A stretch of 12,951 nucleotides of DNA from Corynebacterium sp. (GCA_030450335.1 JAKDIS010000075.1:1-12951), one strand, 5' to 3'. Positions 5,376 through 12,767 are shown, counted from the first letter of the stretch. Made by a program: numbers and translations. The notes: generated by a model not told the origin, from the letters alone.

Positions 5376-8018
5376 ATGTTCGAGAGGTTCACCGACCGTG
5401 CGCGACGAGTCGTCGTCCTGGCGCAGGAAGAAGCCCGCGCGCTCAACCACAACTACATCGGCACCGAGCACATCCTGCTCGGGCTGATCCACGAGGGGGA
5501 GGGAGTCGCCGCCAAGGCACTGGAGTCCATGGGTATCTCCCTGGAGGCCGTGCGTACCGAGGTCGAGGACATCATCGGCACCGGCGGCCACCCGCCGAGC
5601 GGCTACATCCCCTTCACCCCGCGGGCCAAGAAGGTCCTGGAGCTCGCCCTGCGCGAGGCTCTGCAGCTGGGGCACAAGTACATCGGCACCGAGCACATCC
5701 TGCTCGGCCTCATCCGCGAGGGTGAGGGCGTGGCCGCACAGGTGCTGGTCAAGCTCGGCGCCGACCTGTCCCGCGTCCGTCAGCAGGTCATCCAGCTGCT
5801 TTCAGGCTACGAGGGCACCGAGCCGGAGGCGGCTCCGGACGAGCCCGCCACGGCGGGCGTCGGCCAGCCGTCGGACTCCGGCGCCGGCGGCAAGCCCGGC
5901 CAGAAGTCCAACTCCCTGGTCCTCGACCAGTTCGGCCGCAACCTGACCCAGGCTGCCAAGGACGGCAAGCTGGATCCGGTCGTGGGACGGGAGAAGGAGG
6001 TCGAGCGCATCATGCAGGTGCTCTCGCGCCGCACCAAGAACAACCCGGTCCTCATCGGCGAGCCCGGTGTGGGTAAGACCGCCGTGGTCGAGGGCCTTGC
6101 CCTGGACATCGTCAACGGCAAGGTGCCGGAGACCCTGAAGGACAAGCAGCTCTACTCGCTGGACCTGGGTTCCCTGGTCGCCGGCTCCCGCTACCGCGGT
6201 GACTTCGAGGAGCGCCTGAAGAAGGTGCTCAAGGAGATCAACCAGCGCGGCGACATCATCCTGTTCATCGACGAGATCCACACCCTGGTGGGTGCGGGTG
6301 CCGCCGAGGGCGCGATCGACGCGGCCAGCATCCTGAAGCCGAAGCTGGCCCGCGGCGAGCTGCAGACCATCGGTGCCACCACGCTGGACGAGTACCGCAA
6401 GCACATCGAGAAGGACGCCGCCCTGGAGCGTCGTTTCCAGCCGGTGCAGGTCCCCGAGCCCGGCGCTGAGATGACCATCGAGATCCTCAAGGGTCTGCGT
6501 GACCGCTACGAGGCACACCACCGCGTGTCCATCACCGACGGTGCACTGGCCGCCGCGGCACGGCTGTCCGACCGGTACATCAACGACCGTTTCCTGCCGG
6601 ACAAGGCCGTCGACCTCATCGACGAGGCCGGCGCCCGCATGCGCATCAAGCGCATGACCGCGCCGAAGGCGATCCAGGACGTCGACGACAAGATCGCCGA
6701 GGTCCGTCGCGCCAAGGAAGCCGCGATCGACGACCAGGACTTCGAGAAGGCCGCGTCCCTGCGCGACGACGAGCGCAAGCTCACCGACGAGCGCGCCGAG
6801 AAGGAGAAGCAGTGGCGCGCCGGTGAACTCGACGACGTCGCGGAGGTCGGCGAGGAGCAGATCGCCGAGGTGCTGGGCACCTGGACGGGCATCCCCGTGG
6901 TGCGGCTCACCGAGGAGGAGTCCACCCGGCTGCTCCACATGGAGGACGAGCTGCACAAGCGCATCATCGGGCAGGACGACGCGGTCAAGGCCGTCTCCCG
7001 GGCGATCCGCCGTACCCGTGCGGGTCTGAAGGACCCGAAGCGTCCCAGCGGTTCGTTCATCTTCGCTGGCCCGTCCGGCGTGGGTAAGACCGAGCTGTCG
7101 AAGGCGCTGGCGGAGTTCCTCTTCGGCGACGACGACTCGCTGATCCAGATCGACATGGGCGAGTTCCACGACAAGTTCACCGCCTCGCGCCTGTTCGGTG
7201 CACCTCCCGGATACGTCGGCTACGACGAGGGCGGCCAGCTGACCGAGAAGGTCCGCCGCAAGCCGTTCTCCGTGGTCCTGTTCGACGAGATCGAGAAGGC
7301 GCACTCGGAGATCTACAACACCCTGCTGCAGGTCCTCGAGGACGGTCGTCTCACCGACGGCCAGGGTCGCATGGTCGACTTCAAGAACACCGTGCTGATC
7401 TTCACCTCGAACCTGGGCACCAGGGACATCTCCAAGGCCGTGGGCATGGGCTTCACCGGCTCCGGTGAGACCGACGAGGACGCCCAGTACGACCGGATGA
7501 AGTCGAAGGTCAACGACGAGCTGAAGAAGCACTTCCGCCCGGAGTTCCTCAACCGTATCGACGACATCGTGGTCTTCCACCAGCTCACCCGCGAGCAGAT
7601 CGTGCAGATGGTCGACCTGCTCACCGGCCGGGTGCGCAACGCCCTGTCGGAGAAGGACATGGGTCTGGAGATCTCCGAGGAGGCCAAGAGCCTGCTGGCC
7701 GTGCGTGGTTTCGACCCGGTGCTCGGTGCCCGTCCGCTGCGCAGGACGATCCAGCGCGAGATCGAGGACCACCTGTCGGAGAAGATCCTCTTCGGCGAGA
7801 TCGGTGCCGGCGAGATCGTGACCGTGGACGTGGAGAACTGGGACGGCACCGGCAAGGGCGAGGGCGCGAAGTTCGTCTTCGGTTCCCGTCCGAAGCCGCT
7901 GCCCGAGATCGCCGCGGAACCGGCCGAGGAGGCGCAGGACGACGTCATCGACGCCGCGTCCGACGAGGACTCGCTGCCCGAGACGCAGGACGTCTCCGCC
8001 GGCGAACACCGCGAGTAA
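5376..8018 (+). CDS. clpC: ATP-dependent Clp protease ATP-binding subunit ClpC
   Basis: This 880-aa Hsp100 AAA+ unfoldase recognises and unfolds proteins and feeds them to the ClpP1P2 peptidase. The domains, in order, are: two Clp_N repeats (3-145); a Gly/Pro/Ser-rich linker (146-180); the first AAA+ module with GEPGVGKT (228-235) and LFIDEIH (296-302); the UVR-containing middle segment (about 430-490); the second AAA+ module with GPSGVGKT (565-572) and [10 protein letters not shown] (633-642); an MGF loop (691-693) in the position of the ClpP-docking VGF/LGF loop; the ClpB-D2-type C-terminal domain; and an acidic tail (about 845-880). It is slightly longer than M. tuberculosis ClpC1 (848 aa). 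AGGGAG lies 5 nt before the ATG. It is transcribed away from fadD and converges on mutY with only 36 bp between the stop codons. Identification is secure. Confidence 0.98.
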   Translation: MFERFTDRARRVVVLAQEEARALNHNYIGTEHILLGLIHEGEGVAAKALESMGISLEAVRTEVEDIIGTGGHPPSGYIPFTPRAKKVLELALREALQLGHKYIGTEHILLGLIREGEGVAAQVLVKLGADLSRVRQQVIQLLSGYEGTEPEAAPDEPATAGVGQPSDSGAGGKPGQKSNSLVLDQFGRNLTQAAKDGKLDPVVGREKEVERIMQVLSRRTKNNPVLIGEPGVGKTAVVEGLALDIVNGKVPETLKDKQLYSLDLGSLVAGSRYRGDFEERLKKVLKEINQRGDIILFIDEIHTLVGAGAAEGAIDAASILKPKLARGELQTIGATTLDEYRKHIEKDAALERRFQPVQVPEPGAEMTIEILKGLRDRYEAHHRVSITDGALAAAARLSDRYINDRFLPDKAVDLIDEAGARMRIKRMTAPKAIQDVDDKIAEVRRAKEAAIDDQDFEKAASLRDDERKLTDERAEKEKQWRAGELDDVAEVGEEQIAEVLGTWTGIPVVRLTEEESTRLLHMEDELHKRIIGQDDAVKAVSRAIRRTRAGLKDPKRPSGSFIFAGPSGVGKTELSKALAEFLFGDDDSLIQIDMGEFHDKFTASRLFGAPPGYVGYDEGGQLTEKVRRKPFSVVLFDEIEKAHSEIYNTLLQVLEDGRLTDGQGRMVDFKNTVLIFTSNLGTRDISKAVGMGFTGSGETDEDAQYDRMKSKVNDELKKHFRPEFLNRIDDIVVFHQLTREQIVQMVDLLTGRVRNALSEKDMGLEISEEAKSLLAVRGFDPVLGARPLRRTIQREIEDHLSEKILFGEIGAGEIVTVDVENWDGTGKGEGAKFVFGSRPKPLPEIAAEPAEEAQDDVIDAASDEDSLPETQDVSAGEHRE
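5454..5482 (+). repeat. 29-bp exact direct repeat, copy 1 (clpC N-domain)
   Basis: This 29-bp stretch encodes the [10 protein letters not shown] segment of the first Clp_N repeat. It is identical at nucleotide level to 5679-5707, which encodes the same residues of the second Clp_N repeat. The offset is 225 bp (75 codons), so recombination between copies would delete one repeat in frame. Confidence 0.85.
5679..5707 (+). repeat. 29-bp exact direct repeat, copy 2 (clpC N-domain)
   Basis: This is the second copy of the 29-bp sequence at 5454-5482. Protein-level homology of the two Clp_N repeats is expected for the family. Nucleotide identity over 29 bases, including wobble positions, is closer than the protein requires. 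Confidence 0.85.
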
Positions 8019-8054
8019 CAGCAGACAGAACCGGCGCCGGGGTGCGGCGTCCGT

Positions 8055-8073
8055 CTACCGGGGTAACCGGTAG
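8055..8073 (-). other. Hairpin overlapping the mutY stop codon
   Basis: CTACCGG (8055-8061) and CCGGTAG (8067-8073) form a perfect 7-bp stem with loop GGTAA. It includes the mutY stop codon and its last codons. With the 10-bp palindrome CCGGCGCCGG (8031-8040) it is the only structure between the convergent clpC and mutY ends. Neither has a T-tract, so any role in termination is uncertain. Confidence 0.35.
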
Positions 8074-9074
8074 CGGGCGTCGGCCCCCGCGCCGGTCTGT
8101 GTCACGAGACCGTCGACGACGAGGGACGCCAGGGCGCGGGCACGCTGACCGGCGTCCTCGCTCGTGGCGTCGAAGTCGCCGGCGGGCACCTCCTCGGCGC
8201 CCTCGGCGCGCAGGATCGCCATGATGCGTCCGCGGACCTGCCGGTCGGTGCCCTCGAACTTCTGGACGCGTTTCTTCGCCGCGGCGGTGTCGGCGCTGCT
8301 GGGGGCGGGGCGTCCCAACGCGATCCAGCGGCAGCGGGCCGCGACGGGGCAGCGGTCGCACTGCGGGGAGCGGGCGGTGCACACCGTCGCCCCGAGTTCC
8401 ATGAGCGAGGAGCACATGCCCAGCGCCTCCTGGTGCAGCTCCGGGGAGTGGTGGGGGTTGCCGTAGCCGCGTCGGCGCAGCCCCGGATCCTCGTCGACCC
8501 AGGGCATCAGGTCGGCGACGTCGGCGAGGTCACCGGCCTTCGCCGGGCCCTGCAGGAACTCCCCGCGCGCCAGGCGCCGGTGCACCCGCCGCACGTTCGT
8601 GTCGACGACGGGGACGGCGCGTCCGAAGGCGAAGGCGGCGACGGCGCGGGCGGTGTACTCGCCGATGCCCGGCAGGGCCAGCAGTTCGGCGACGGTGCCC
8701 GGCACCTCCCCGTCGTGGTCGTCGACGATGGCCCGGGCGCATTCGCGCAGGCGCAGTGCCCGTCGCGGGTAGCCCAGGTTCGCCCAGGCGCGCAGGATCT
8801 CGTCGGTCGGGGCCTCGGCCAGGTCCGCCGGGGTGGGCCAGCGCTCCAGCCACGCCTCCCACAGCGGGGCCACGCGGGCGACCGGGGTTTGCTGCGACAT
8901 GATCTCGCTGAGCAGGACGGCCCACGGTGTGGTCCCGGGGTGTCGCCACGGCAGGTCGCGGGCGTTCTCGTGGAACCATCCGTTCAGCACGGATCCGAGG
9001 CTGGACTGCTCGGCCTCTGCGGCCTGCGCCGTTCCTGCCTTCTTCGTCGTGTCGTGCGTCTGTGCCGTGCCCAC
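8055..9074 (-). CDS. mutY: A/G-specific adenine glycosylase MutY
   Basis: This base-excision DNA repair enzyme removes adenine mispaired with 8-oxoguanine. With the GTG start at 9074 it is 339 aa. The catalytic glutamate is in SEIMSQQTPV (E57), the helix-hairpin-helix is LPGIGEYTA (134-142), and the catalytic aspartate is in VDTNVRRV (D158). The 4Fe-4S loop has the full CX6CX2CX5C spacing (C232, C239, C242, C248). The C-terminal segment of about 90 residues does not look like the NUDIX-like 8-oxoG reader of E. coli MutY, as is usual in actinobacterial versions. The start is uncertain. GTG at 9074, GTG at 8990 (311 aa, nearer typical family length) and ATG at 9137 (overlapping the divergent gene) are all possible, and none has a good ribosome binding site. 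It is divergent from the carbonic anhydrase gene, the same neighbourhood as Rv3589/Rv3588c. Confidence 0.93.
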   Translation of the reverse strand: MGTAQTHDTTKKAGTAQAAEAEQSSLGSVLNGWFHENARDLPWRHPGTTPWAVLLSEIMSQQTPVARVAPLWEAWLERWPTPADLAEAPTDEILRAWANLGYPRRALRLRECARAIVDDHDGEVPGTVAELLALPGIGEYTARAVAAFAFGRAVPVVDTNVRRVHRRLARGEFLQGPAKAGDLADVADLMPWVDEDPGLRRRGYGNPHHSPELHQEALGMCSSLMELGATVCTARSPQCDRCPVAARCRWIALGRPAPSSADTAAAKKRVQKFEGTDRQVRGRIMAILRAEGAEEVPAGDFDATSEDAGQRARALASLVVDGLVTQTGAGADARYRLPR

Positions 9075-9122
9075 GGGATCCAACTGTGCCGCACCGGCGG
9101 GGCATCCGGCAAAAGGCGGTGG

Positions 9123-9128
9123 CACAAT
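9123..9128 (+). promoter_or_regulatory. Candidate -10 box of a leaderless carbonic anhydrase transcript
   Basis: CACAAT (four of six to TATAAT) lies 7 nt before the ATG at 9136, so transcription could begin at or next to that A. This arrangement favours 9136 over the ATG at 9127 as the true start. Confidence 0.4.
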
Positions 9129-9135
9129 GGTTCGC

Positions 9136-9822
9136 ATGACAAATGATGACTCGGCTCCGGCCCACCACACCAGCGACCCCTCCGGCCCCCTGGCCCCGCA
9201 GGAGGCCGTCGAGATGCTGATGGCCGGAAACCGTCGCTTCATGGACGAATCCTCCGCGCACCCGAACCAGGACCGCGGCCGGCGTGAACTGCTCACCGGC
9301 GGTCAGCGTCCCAACGCGGTGGTGCTGGCCTGCTCGGACTCGCGCGTGCCGGTGGAGATCGTGTTCGACCAGGGGCTCGGCGACATCTTCGTGATCCGTA
9401 CCGCCGGCGAGATCACCGACCTGTCGGTGCTGGCGTCGCTGGAGTTCGCGGTCGTCTCGCTCGGTGTGCCGTTGGTCGTGGTGCTCGGCCACGAGAGCTG
9501 TGGTGCGGTCGCCGCCGCCCAGACCGCACTGGCGACCGGCAGCATGCCCCCCGGTTTCCAGCGGGTCCTGGTGGAGAAGGTCACCCCCTCGCTGCTGGCG
9601 GCACGTTCGCAGGGTGCGGACACCGGCGAGGACTTCGAGAAGCACCACGTGGTCGAGATCGCGAACCACATCGTGGACCGCTCCCCGGGGATCCTGCAGC
9701 GTCTGCGCGAGGGAAACTGCGGCGTGGTCGGCATGCGCTACCGCCTGTCGGACGGCCTGGCGGAGCCCGTCGCCACCTACGGCCTCGAGGTCGAGGGTGT
9801 GGACCCCACCGAGGTTCCCTGA
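9136..9822 (+). CDS. can: Beta-class carbonic anhydrase
   Basis: This 228-aa zinc enzyme interconverts CO2 and bicarbonate, supplying bicarbonate for carboxylases in anaplerosis and fatty-acid synthesis. The hallmark zinc and catalytic motifs are ACSDSRVP (C66, Asp-Arg dyad D68/R70) and GHESCGA (H119, C122). The length is normal for the family. A possible ATG three codons upstream (9127) has an AAAAGG at 9111-9116. I prefer 9136 because a -10-like CACAAT sits 7 nt before it, as in a leaderless mRNA. It is divergent from mutY across about 60 bp and is followed, without a visible terminator, by a repeat-containing gap and a membrane-protein gene on the same strand. The position corresponds to M. 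tuberculosis canB (Rv3588c). Confidence 0.95.
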   Translation: MTNDDSAPAHHTSDPSGPLAPQEAVEMLMAGNRRFMDESSAHPNQDRGRRELLTGGQRPNAVVLACSDSRVPVEIVFDQGLGDIFVIRTAGEITDLSVLASLEFAVVSLGVPLVVVLGHESCGAVAAAQTALATGSMPPGFQRVLVEKVTPSLLAARSQGADTGEDFEKHHVVEIANHIVDRSPGILQRLREGNCGVVGMRYRLSDGLAEPVATYGLEVEGVDPTEVP

Positions 9823-9833
9823 GTCGTTCCGGC

Positions 9834-9875
9834 AGGGGATGTATTCCAGGGGACGTACTTCACGGGATGTACTTC
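9834..9875 (+). repeat. Three tandem imperfect 14-bp repeats
   Basis: Consecutive 14-mers AGGGGATGTATTCC (9834-9847), AGGGGACGTACTTC (9848-9861) and ACGGGATGTACTTC (9862-9875) match a consensus AGGGGATGTACTTC with one or two changes each. They start 11 nt after the carbonic anhydrase stop codon and end about 50 bp before the -10 box of the next gene. Each unit is directly abutted, unlike CRISPR repeats, which are spaced. Confidence 0.75.
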
Positions 9876-9889
9876 ACCGAGGCTAGCGG

Positions 9890-9903
9890 GGTGTCATGAC
9901 ACC
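9890..9903. promoter_or_regulatory. Perfect 14-bp palindrome, candidate operator
   Basis: GGTGTCATGACACC is a perfect palindrome centred about 39.5 bp upstream of the predicted transcription start at 9936. That is the usual position of an activator touching the -35 region, or of a blocking repressor. It does not match the GlxR consensus (TGTGA-N6-TCACA). The regulator is unknown. Confidence 0.5.
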
Positions 9904-9923
9904 GTGGCATCGTCGCCGCTGGT

Positions 9924-9936
9924 TACACTGGGCCTG
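9924..9936 (+). promoter_or_regulatory. -10 box and leaderless start of the membrane-protein gene
   Basis: TACACT (9924-9929) is followed by exactly 6 nt and then the GTG at 9936. The -10 thus sits at -12 to -7 relative to the first base of the start codon. No Shine-Dalgarno sequence precedes the GTG. This is the classical layout of an actinobacterial leaderless gene. Confidence 0.65.
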
Positions 9937-10670
9937 TGACCCAGCACAACGACCCCCGACCTCTGCCCCCGGAAATCTACCAGCGCCGTCGCGTCGGCGC
10001 GGTCGTGGTGCTTGTGCTGGTCGTGGCGTTGCTGTGGTGGGTGGTCAGTTCGCTGACCGGCGGTGACGAGGGGCAGGACCAGGTCGCCCAGACCTCGCAG
10101 TCCTCGCAGAGCTCCGCGGCGTCGGAGGCCACGTCGGAGCCCTCGGAGTCTGAGCCCGCGAGCTCCTCCGAGTCGGCGGAACCGTCCTCCTCGGCGTCCG
10201 CTGACCCGTCGGCGTCCGCCGAGCCGACGGAGAGTTCGGCCGCGGGCGTCCCCGACGAGGTGGCCAACAAGGACACCTGTGAACTCGACGACCTGCAGCT
10301 CACGGTGCGCCCCGGTGCACCGACGTTCCGGGACGGTCAGCAGCCGAACTTCTTCCTGGAGGTCAACAACCCCACCAAGGGCGACTGCGACATCGACCTG
10401 GGGGACAACGAGCTGAGGTTCGAGGTCTTCACCATGGACTCCGGTTACACGCGGGTGTGGGGCGACACCGACTGCAACGCGCCCACCTCGACCGGCCGGC
10501 TGCGCCTGGACCCGGGTCAGTCCCGCACCTACGAGATGACCGCCTGGTCGCGCACCAGCTCCTCACCGGACTCCTGCGAGAACCGCGAGGCCGTCGGCAA
10601 CGGTGCCTACATGCTCTACGGCCACATCGGGGAGAAGACCTCGGAGTCGGAGACCTTCAACCTCGCATGA
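9936..10670 (+). CDS. Conserved one-pass membrane protein with Ser/Glu-rich stalk (Rv3587c position)
   Basis: This 244-aa protein has a short cytoplasmic N-terminus rich in Pro and Arg (1-19), one transmembrane helix (about 20-40), a low-complexity Ser/Glu/Ala/Pro stalk (about 52-103), and an extracytoplasmic C-terminal domain (about 110-244). That domain has four cysteines (C115, C151, C180, C214) that could form two disulfides, and it looks beta-rich. With no cleavage site evident, it is probably a type II anchored protein whose domain sits in the cell envelope. The location between a carbonic anhydrase gene and radA matches the probable membrane protein Rv3587c of M. tuberculosis, so I infer orthology by position. 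Function is unknown. The GTG start is supported by the leaderless promoter. Its last 14 bp overlap the convergent radA gene. Confidence 0.85.
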   Translation: MTQHNDPRPLPPEIYQRRRVGAVVVLVLVVALLWWVVSSLTGGDEGQDQVAQTSQSSQSSAASEATSEPSESEPASSSESAEPSSSASADPSASAEPTESSAAGVPDEVANKDTCELDDLQLTVRPGAPTFRDGQQPNFFLEVNNPTKGDCDIDLGDNELRFEVFTMDSGYTRVWGDTDCNAPTSTGRLRLDPGQSRTYEMTAWSRTSSSPDSCENREAVGNGAYMLYGHIGEKTSESETFNLA

Positions 10671-12066
10671 CCCCGATCTTCGCCACGGCCTCCTGGACGG
10701 TGCCGACGGCGATGATCTTCAGCCCCTTCGGTGGCGTGGCACGGTCCGACCCGCGGGTGGAGTCCGGGACGACGGCGGTGGTGAACCCCAGCCGCCGGGC
10801 CTCGGCCAGGCGCTGACGCAGGTCGGGGACGCGCCGCACCTCGCCGCCGAGCCCGACCTCACCCACGGCGACGAGCCCGGTGGGCAGTGCCGTTCCGGAA
10901 GCGGTGGAGGCCATCGCCAGGGCGAGGGCGAGGTCGGCACCTGGTTCGTTGATCTTCATCCCGCCGACGGTGGCGGCGTAGACCTCGTGACCCATCAGGT
11001 CCACCCCGGCCCGTTTGGCGAGTACGGCCAGCACCACGGCCACGCGGCTGGCGTCGATACCGGTGACGACCCTGCGCGGGGTGTGCATCTGGGTCTCCAG
11101 GGCGAGGGTCTGGATCTCGCCGAGCATGGGGCGGCGGCCGTCCATCAGCACGGTCACCGCCGTCCCGGCGACAGGGTCGTCCCGGTGGTGCAGGAACAGT
11201 CCGGACGGGTCGGCGACCTCGCGGATGCCCTCGGCGGTCTGCTCGAAGCAGCCGACCTCGTCGGTGGCGCCGAAACGGTTCTTCTGGCCGCGCAGGAAGC
11301 GCAGGGAACTGTGGCGGTCGCCCTCGAAATTCAGCACCGCGTCCACAAGGTGCTCCACGGTGCGGGGCCCGGCGACGTTGCCGTCCTTGGTGACGTGGCC
11401 GACCAGCAGGACGGGGACACCGGTGGACTTCGCCAGGGTGGTCAGCGTGGCGGCGACCGCGCGGGTCTGGGCCACGCCGCCGGCGACACCCTCCACGCCC
11501 GAGGCGTTGAGGGTCTGCAGGGAGTCGACGATGACCAGTTCCGGCTGCACGGCGTCGATCTGGCCCAGTGCGGTCTCCAGGTCGTGCTCGGCGGCGAGGA
11601 ACAGCGAGTCCGAGAGCGCGCCGGTGCGTTCGGCGCGGTGGCGTACCTGCCCCACGGACTCCTCGGCGGTGATGTAGAGGACGCTGCGGTCCTGGCGCGC
11701 CCAGCGGTTGGCGACCTCCAGCAGCAGCGTGGACTTGCCCACCCCGGGTTCGCCGGCGAGCAGGACCGCGCTGCCGGGGACCACGCCACCACCGAGCACC
11801 CGGTCGAGTTCGCCGATGCCGCTGGGACGGTGGTTGGCGATCGTCGGGTCGATGTCGGTGACCGCCTTCGCAGGGGAGGTCGGGGTCAGCCCCGTGGCGC
11901 GTGCCCCGCCGGTGCCACCGGCACCGCCGCCGGCGGGGAACACGGCGTCCATCGTCCCCCACTCCTGGCAGGAGGGGCACCGGCCCACCCACTTCGACAC
12001 CTGGTGGCCGCAGGACGTGCAGGCGTAGGTGCTGCGGGACTTTTTCGGTGCGGTCTTCGTGGCCAT
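10657..12066 (-). CDS. radA: DNA repair protein RadA
   Basis: This 469-aa RecA-like DnaB-type helicase aids branch migration and processing of recombination intermediates. The N-terminal zinc finger is CX2CX10CX2C (C16, C19, C30, C33). The Walker A is GEPGVGKS (105-112), the Walker B LVIVDS (177-182), and the RadA-specific KNRFG is at 262-266. The C-terminal Lon-protease-like domain (about 340-460) includes GGMKINEPGADLA. Zinc finger and RecA core are joined by a Gly-rich linker. The ATG at 12066 is used. A GGAG 1 nt before it is too close to act as a ribosome site, while TAGTGT 7 nt upstream suggests a leaderless transcript. An upstream ATG at 12096 would add ten residues running through the promoter. 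It follows the lipoprotein gene, as in M. tuberculosis (Rv3584-Rv3585), but a strong terminator separates them and disA does not follow. Confidence 0.97.
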   Translation of the reverse strand: MATKTAPKKSRSTYACTSCGHQVSKWVGRCPSCQEWGTMDAVFPAGGGAGGTGGARATGLTPTSPAKAVTDIDPTIANHRPSGIGELDRVLGGGVVPGSAVLLAGEPGVGKSTLLLEVANRWARQDRSVLYITAEESVGQVRHRAERTGALSDSLFLAAEHDLETALGQIDAVQPELVIVDSLQTLNASGVEGVAGGVAQTRAVAATLTTLAKSTGVPVLLVGHVTKDGNVAGPRTVEHLVDAVLNFEGDRHSSLRFLRGQKNRFGATDEVGCFEQTAEGIREVADPSGLFLHHRDDPVAGTAVTVLMDGRRPMLGEIQTLALETQMHTPRRVVTGIDASRVAVVLAVLAKRAGVDLMGHEVYAATVGGMKINEPGADLALALAMASTASGTALPTGLVAVGEVGLGGEVRRVPDLRQRLAEARRLGFTTAVVPDSTRGSDRATPPKGLKIIAVGTVQEAVAKIGVMRG

Positions 12067-12073
12067 GCTCCAC

Positions 12074-12101
12074 ACACTAGTACCGGGCACGGACATGAAA
12101 A
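12074..12101 (-). promoter_or_regulatory. Candidate radA promoter abutting the upstream terminator
   Basis: On the minus strand TAGTGT (12079 to 12074) fits TAnnnT and ends 7 nt before the ATG. TTTTCA (12101 to 12096, four of six to TTGACA) lies 16 bp further upstream. The -35 candidate uses the T-tract of the preceding lipoprotein terminator. Confidence 0.45.
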
Positions 12102-12135
12102 ACGCGCCTTCCCCCGTGGCAGGGGAAGACGCGTT
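12098..12135 (-). terminator. Rho-independent terminator of the lipoprotein gene
   Basis: On the minus strand the arms AACGCG-T-CTTCCCC (12135 to 12122) and GGGGAAG-G-CGCGTT (12114 to 12101) form 13 base pairs with one mismatch (12107 with 12129) and a 7-nt loop. The stem runs into TTTTT (12102 to 12098). It is the most canonical terminator in the window and uncouples radA from the lipoprotein gene. Confidence 0.9.
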
Positions 12136-12160
12136 CGGCTTGCGGCGAACTAGCCGGAAA

Positions 12161-12760
12161 CTAGCCGATGTCGGCGCCCTCGTGGTCGCCGTCGATGGTG
12201 TCGGTGCCCTCGCGGGTCACGCCGTCCTGGTGGCGGTTGGTGTGGCCGGCCTCGGCGTACCAGGCGGTGATGGGGGCGTTGATCTCGAGGTCGCCGTTGC
12301 TGAACTCGAAGGTCACGACGCGGGCGGCGCCGGTGTAGAAGTTCTCGCCCTCGACCGTGGTCTCCAGGTACTCGACGCAGCCGGCGTCGGCGTCCTCCGG
12401 GTTCATGTCCGAGATCGCGGCCTCGGAGTCGGCCACCACGGAGCAGTCGGGGGAGACGGTGACGTTGCCGCCGATGTCCAGGGTGGCGTCCTGCACGGAG
12501 ACGCGCTCCAGGGTGATGTCGTTGCCCTCGACGCCCTGGTTGGCGAGGTTGAACTTCAGTGCGACGGAGTTGTCCTCCTGGGTGATCAGGGTGACGTCCC
12601 GCACGGCGGCGTCCCCGAGGTCACCGTCCGTGCCGTTGACGGCGGCCACCTGGTTCGCGGTCTGGGAGATCTGGCCCGCGCCACAGGCGGTCAGGGCCAG
12701 GGCCGCGCAACCGGCGGTGACGGCGAGCAGCCGACGCGCGGCGGGCTTCCGGTTCTTCAC
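12161..12760 (-). CDS. lpqE: LpqE-type lipoprotein
   Basis: This 199-aa secreted lipoprotein of unknown function has a basic N-region (KNRKPAARR), a hydrophobic core and a lipobox LTAC with the lipidated cysteine at C26. That predicts Sec export, diacylglyceryl transfer and cleavage before C26. The mature part is acidic, apparently beta-rich, with one cysteine pair (C106, C128) that could form a disulfide, and ends in a hydrophilic, acidic tail. The GTG at 12760 is the start because GGAGGAG lies 7 nt upstream and the signal peptide begins there. Its position before radA matches M. tuberculosis LpqE (Rv3584), so the symbol rests on synteny, length (LpqE is 182 aa) and lipobox, not on a recognised active motif. 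It has its own promoter region and terminator. Confidence 0.85.
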   Translation of the reverse strand: MKNRKPAARRLLAVTAGCAALALTACGAGQISQTANQVAAVNGTDGDLGDAAVRDVTLITQEDNSVALKFNLANQGVEGNDITLERVSVQDATLDIGGNVTVSPDCSVVADSEAAISDMNPEDADAGCVEYLETTVEGENFYTGAARVVTFEFSNGDLEINAPITAWYAEAGHTNRHQDGVTREGTDTIDGDHEGADIG

Positions 12761-12767
12761 TGTTGTT

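Noticed and set aside
5802..8009. Long open minus-strand frame (735 codons) antisense to clpC
   Set aside because: This is a shadow of the ClpC codon bias. The translation is low-complexity and rich in Leu, Asp, Val and Gly, with no recognisable motif or ribosome site.
9834..9875. CRISPR array
   Set aside because: The repeat units are 14 bp, imperfect and directly abutted without spacers, and no cas genes are nearby.
10603..12153. Long open plus-strand frame (516 codons) antisense to radA
   Set aside because: It is opposite a fully motif-complete RadA and its translation is Gly/His/Arg-rich without a domain.
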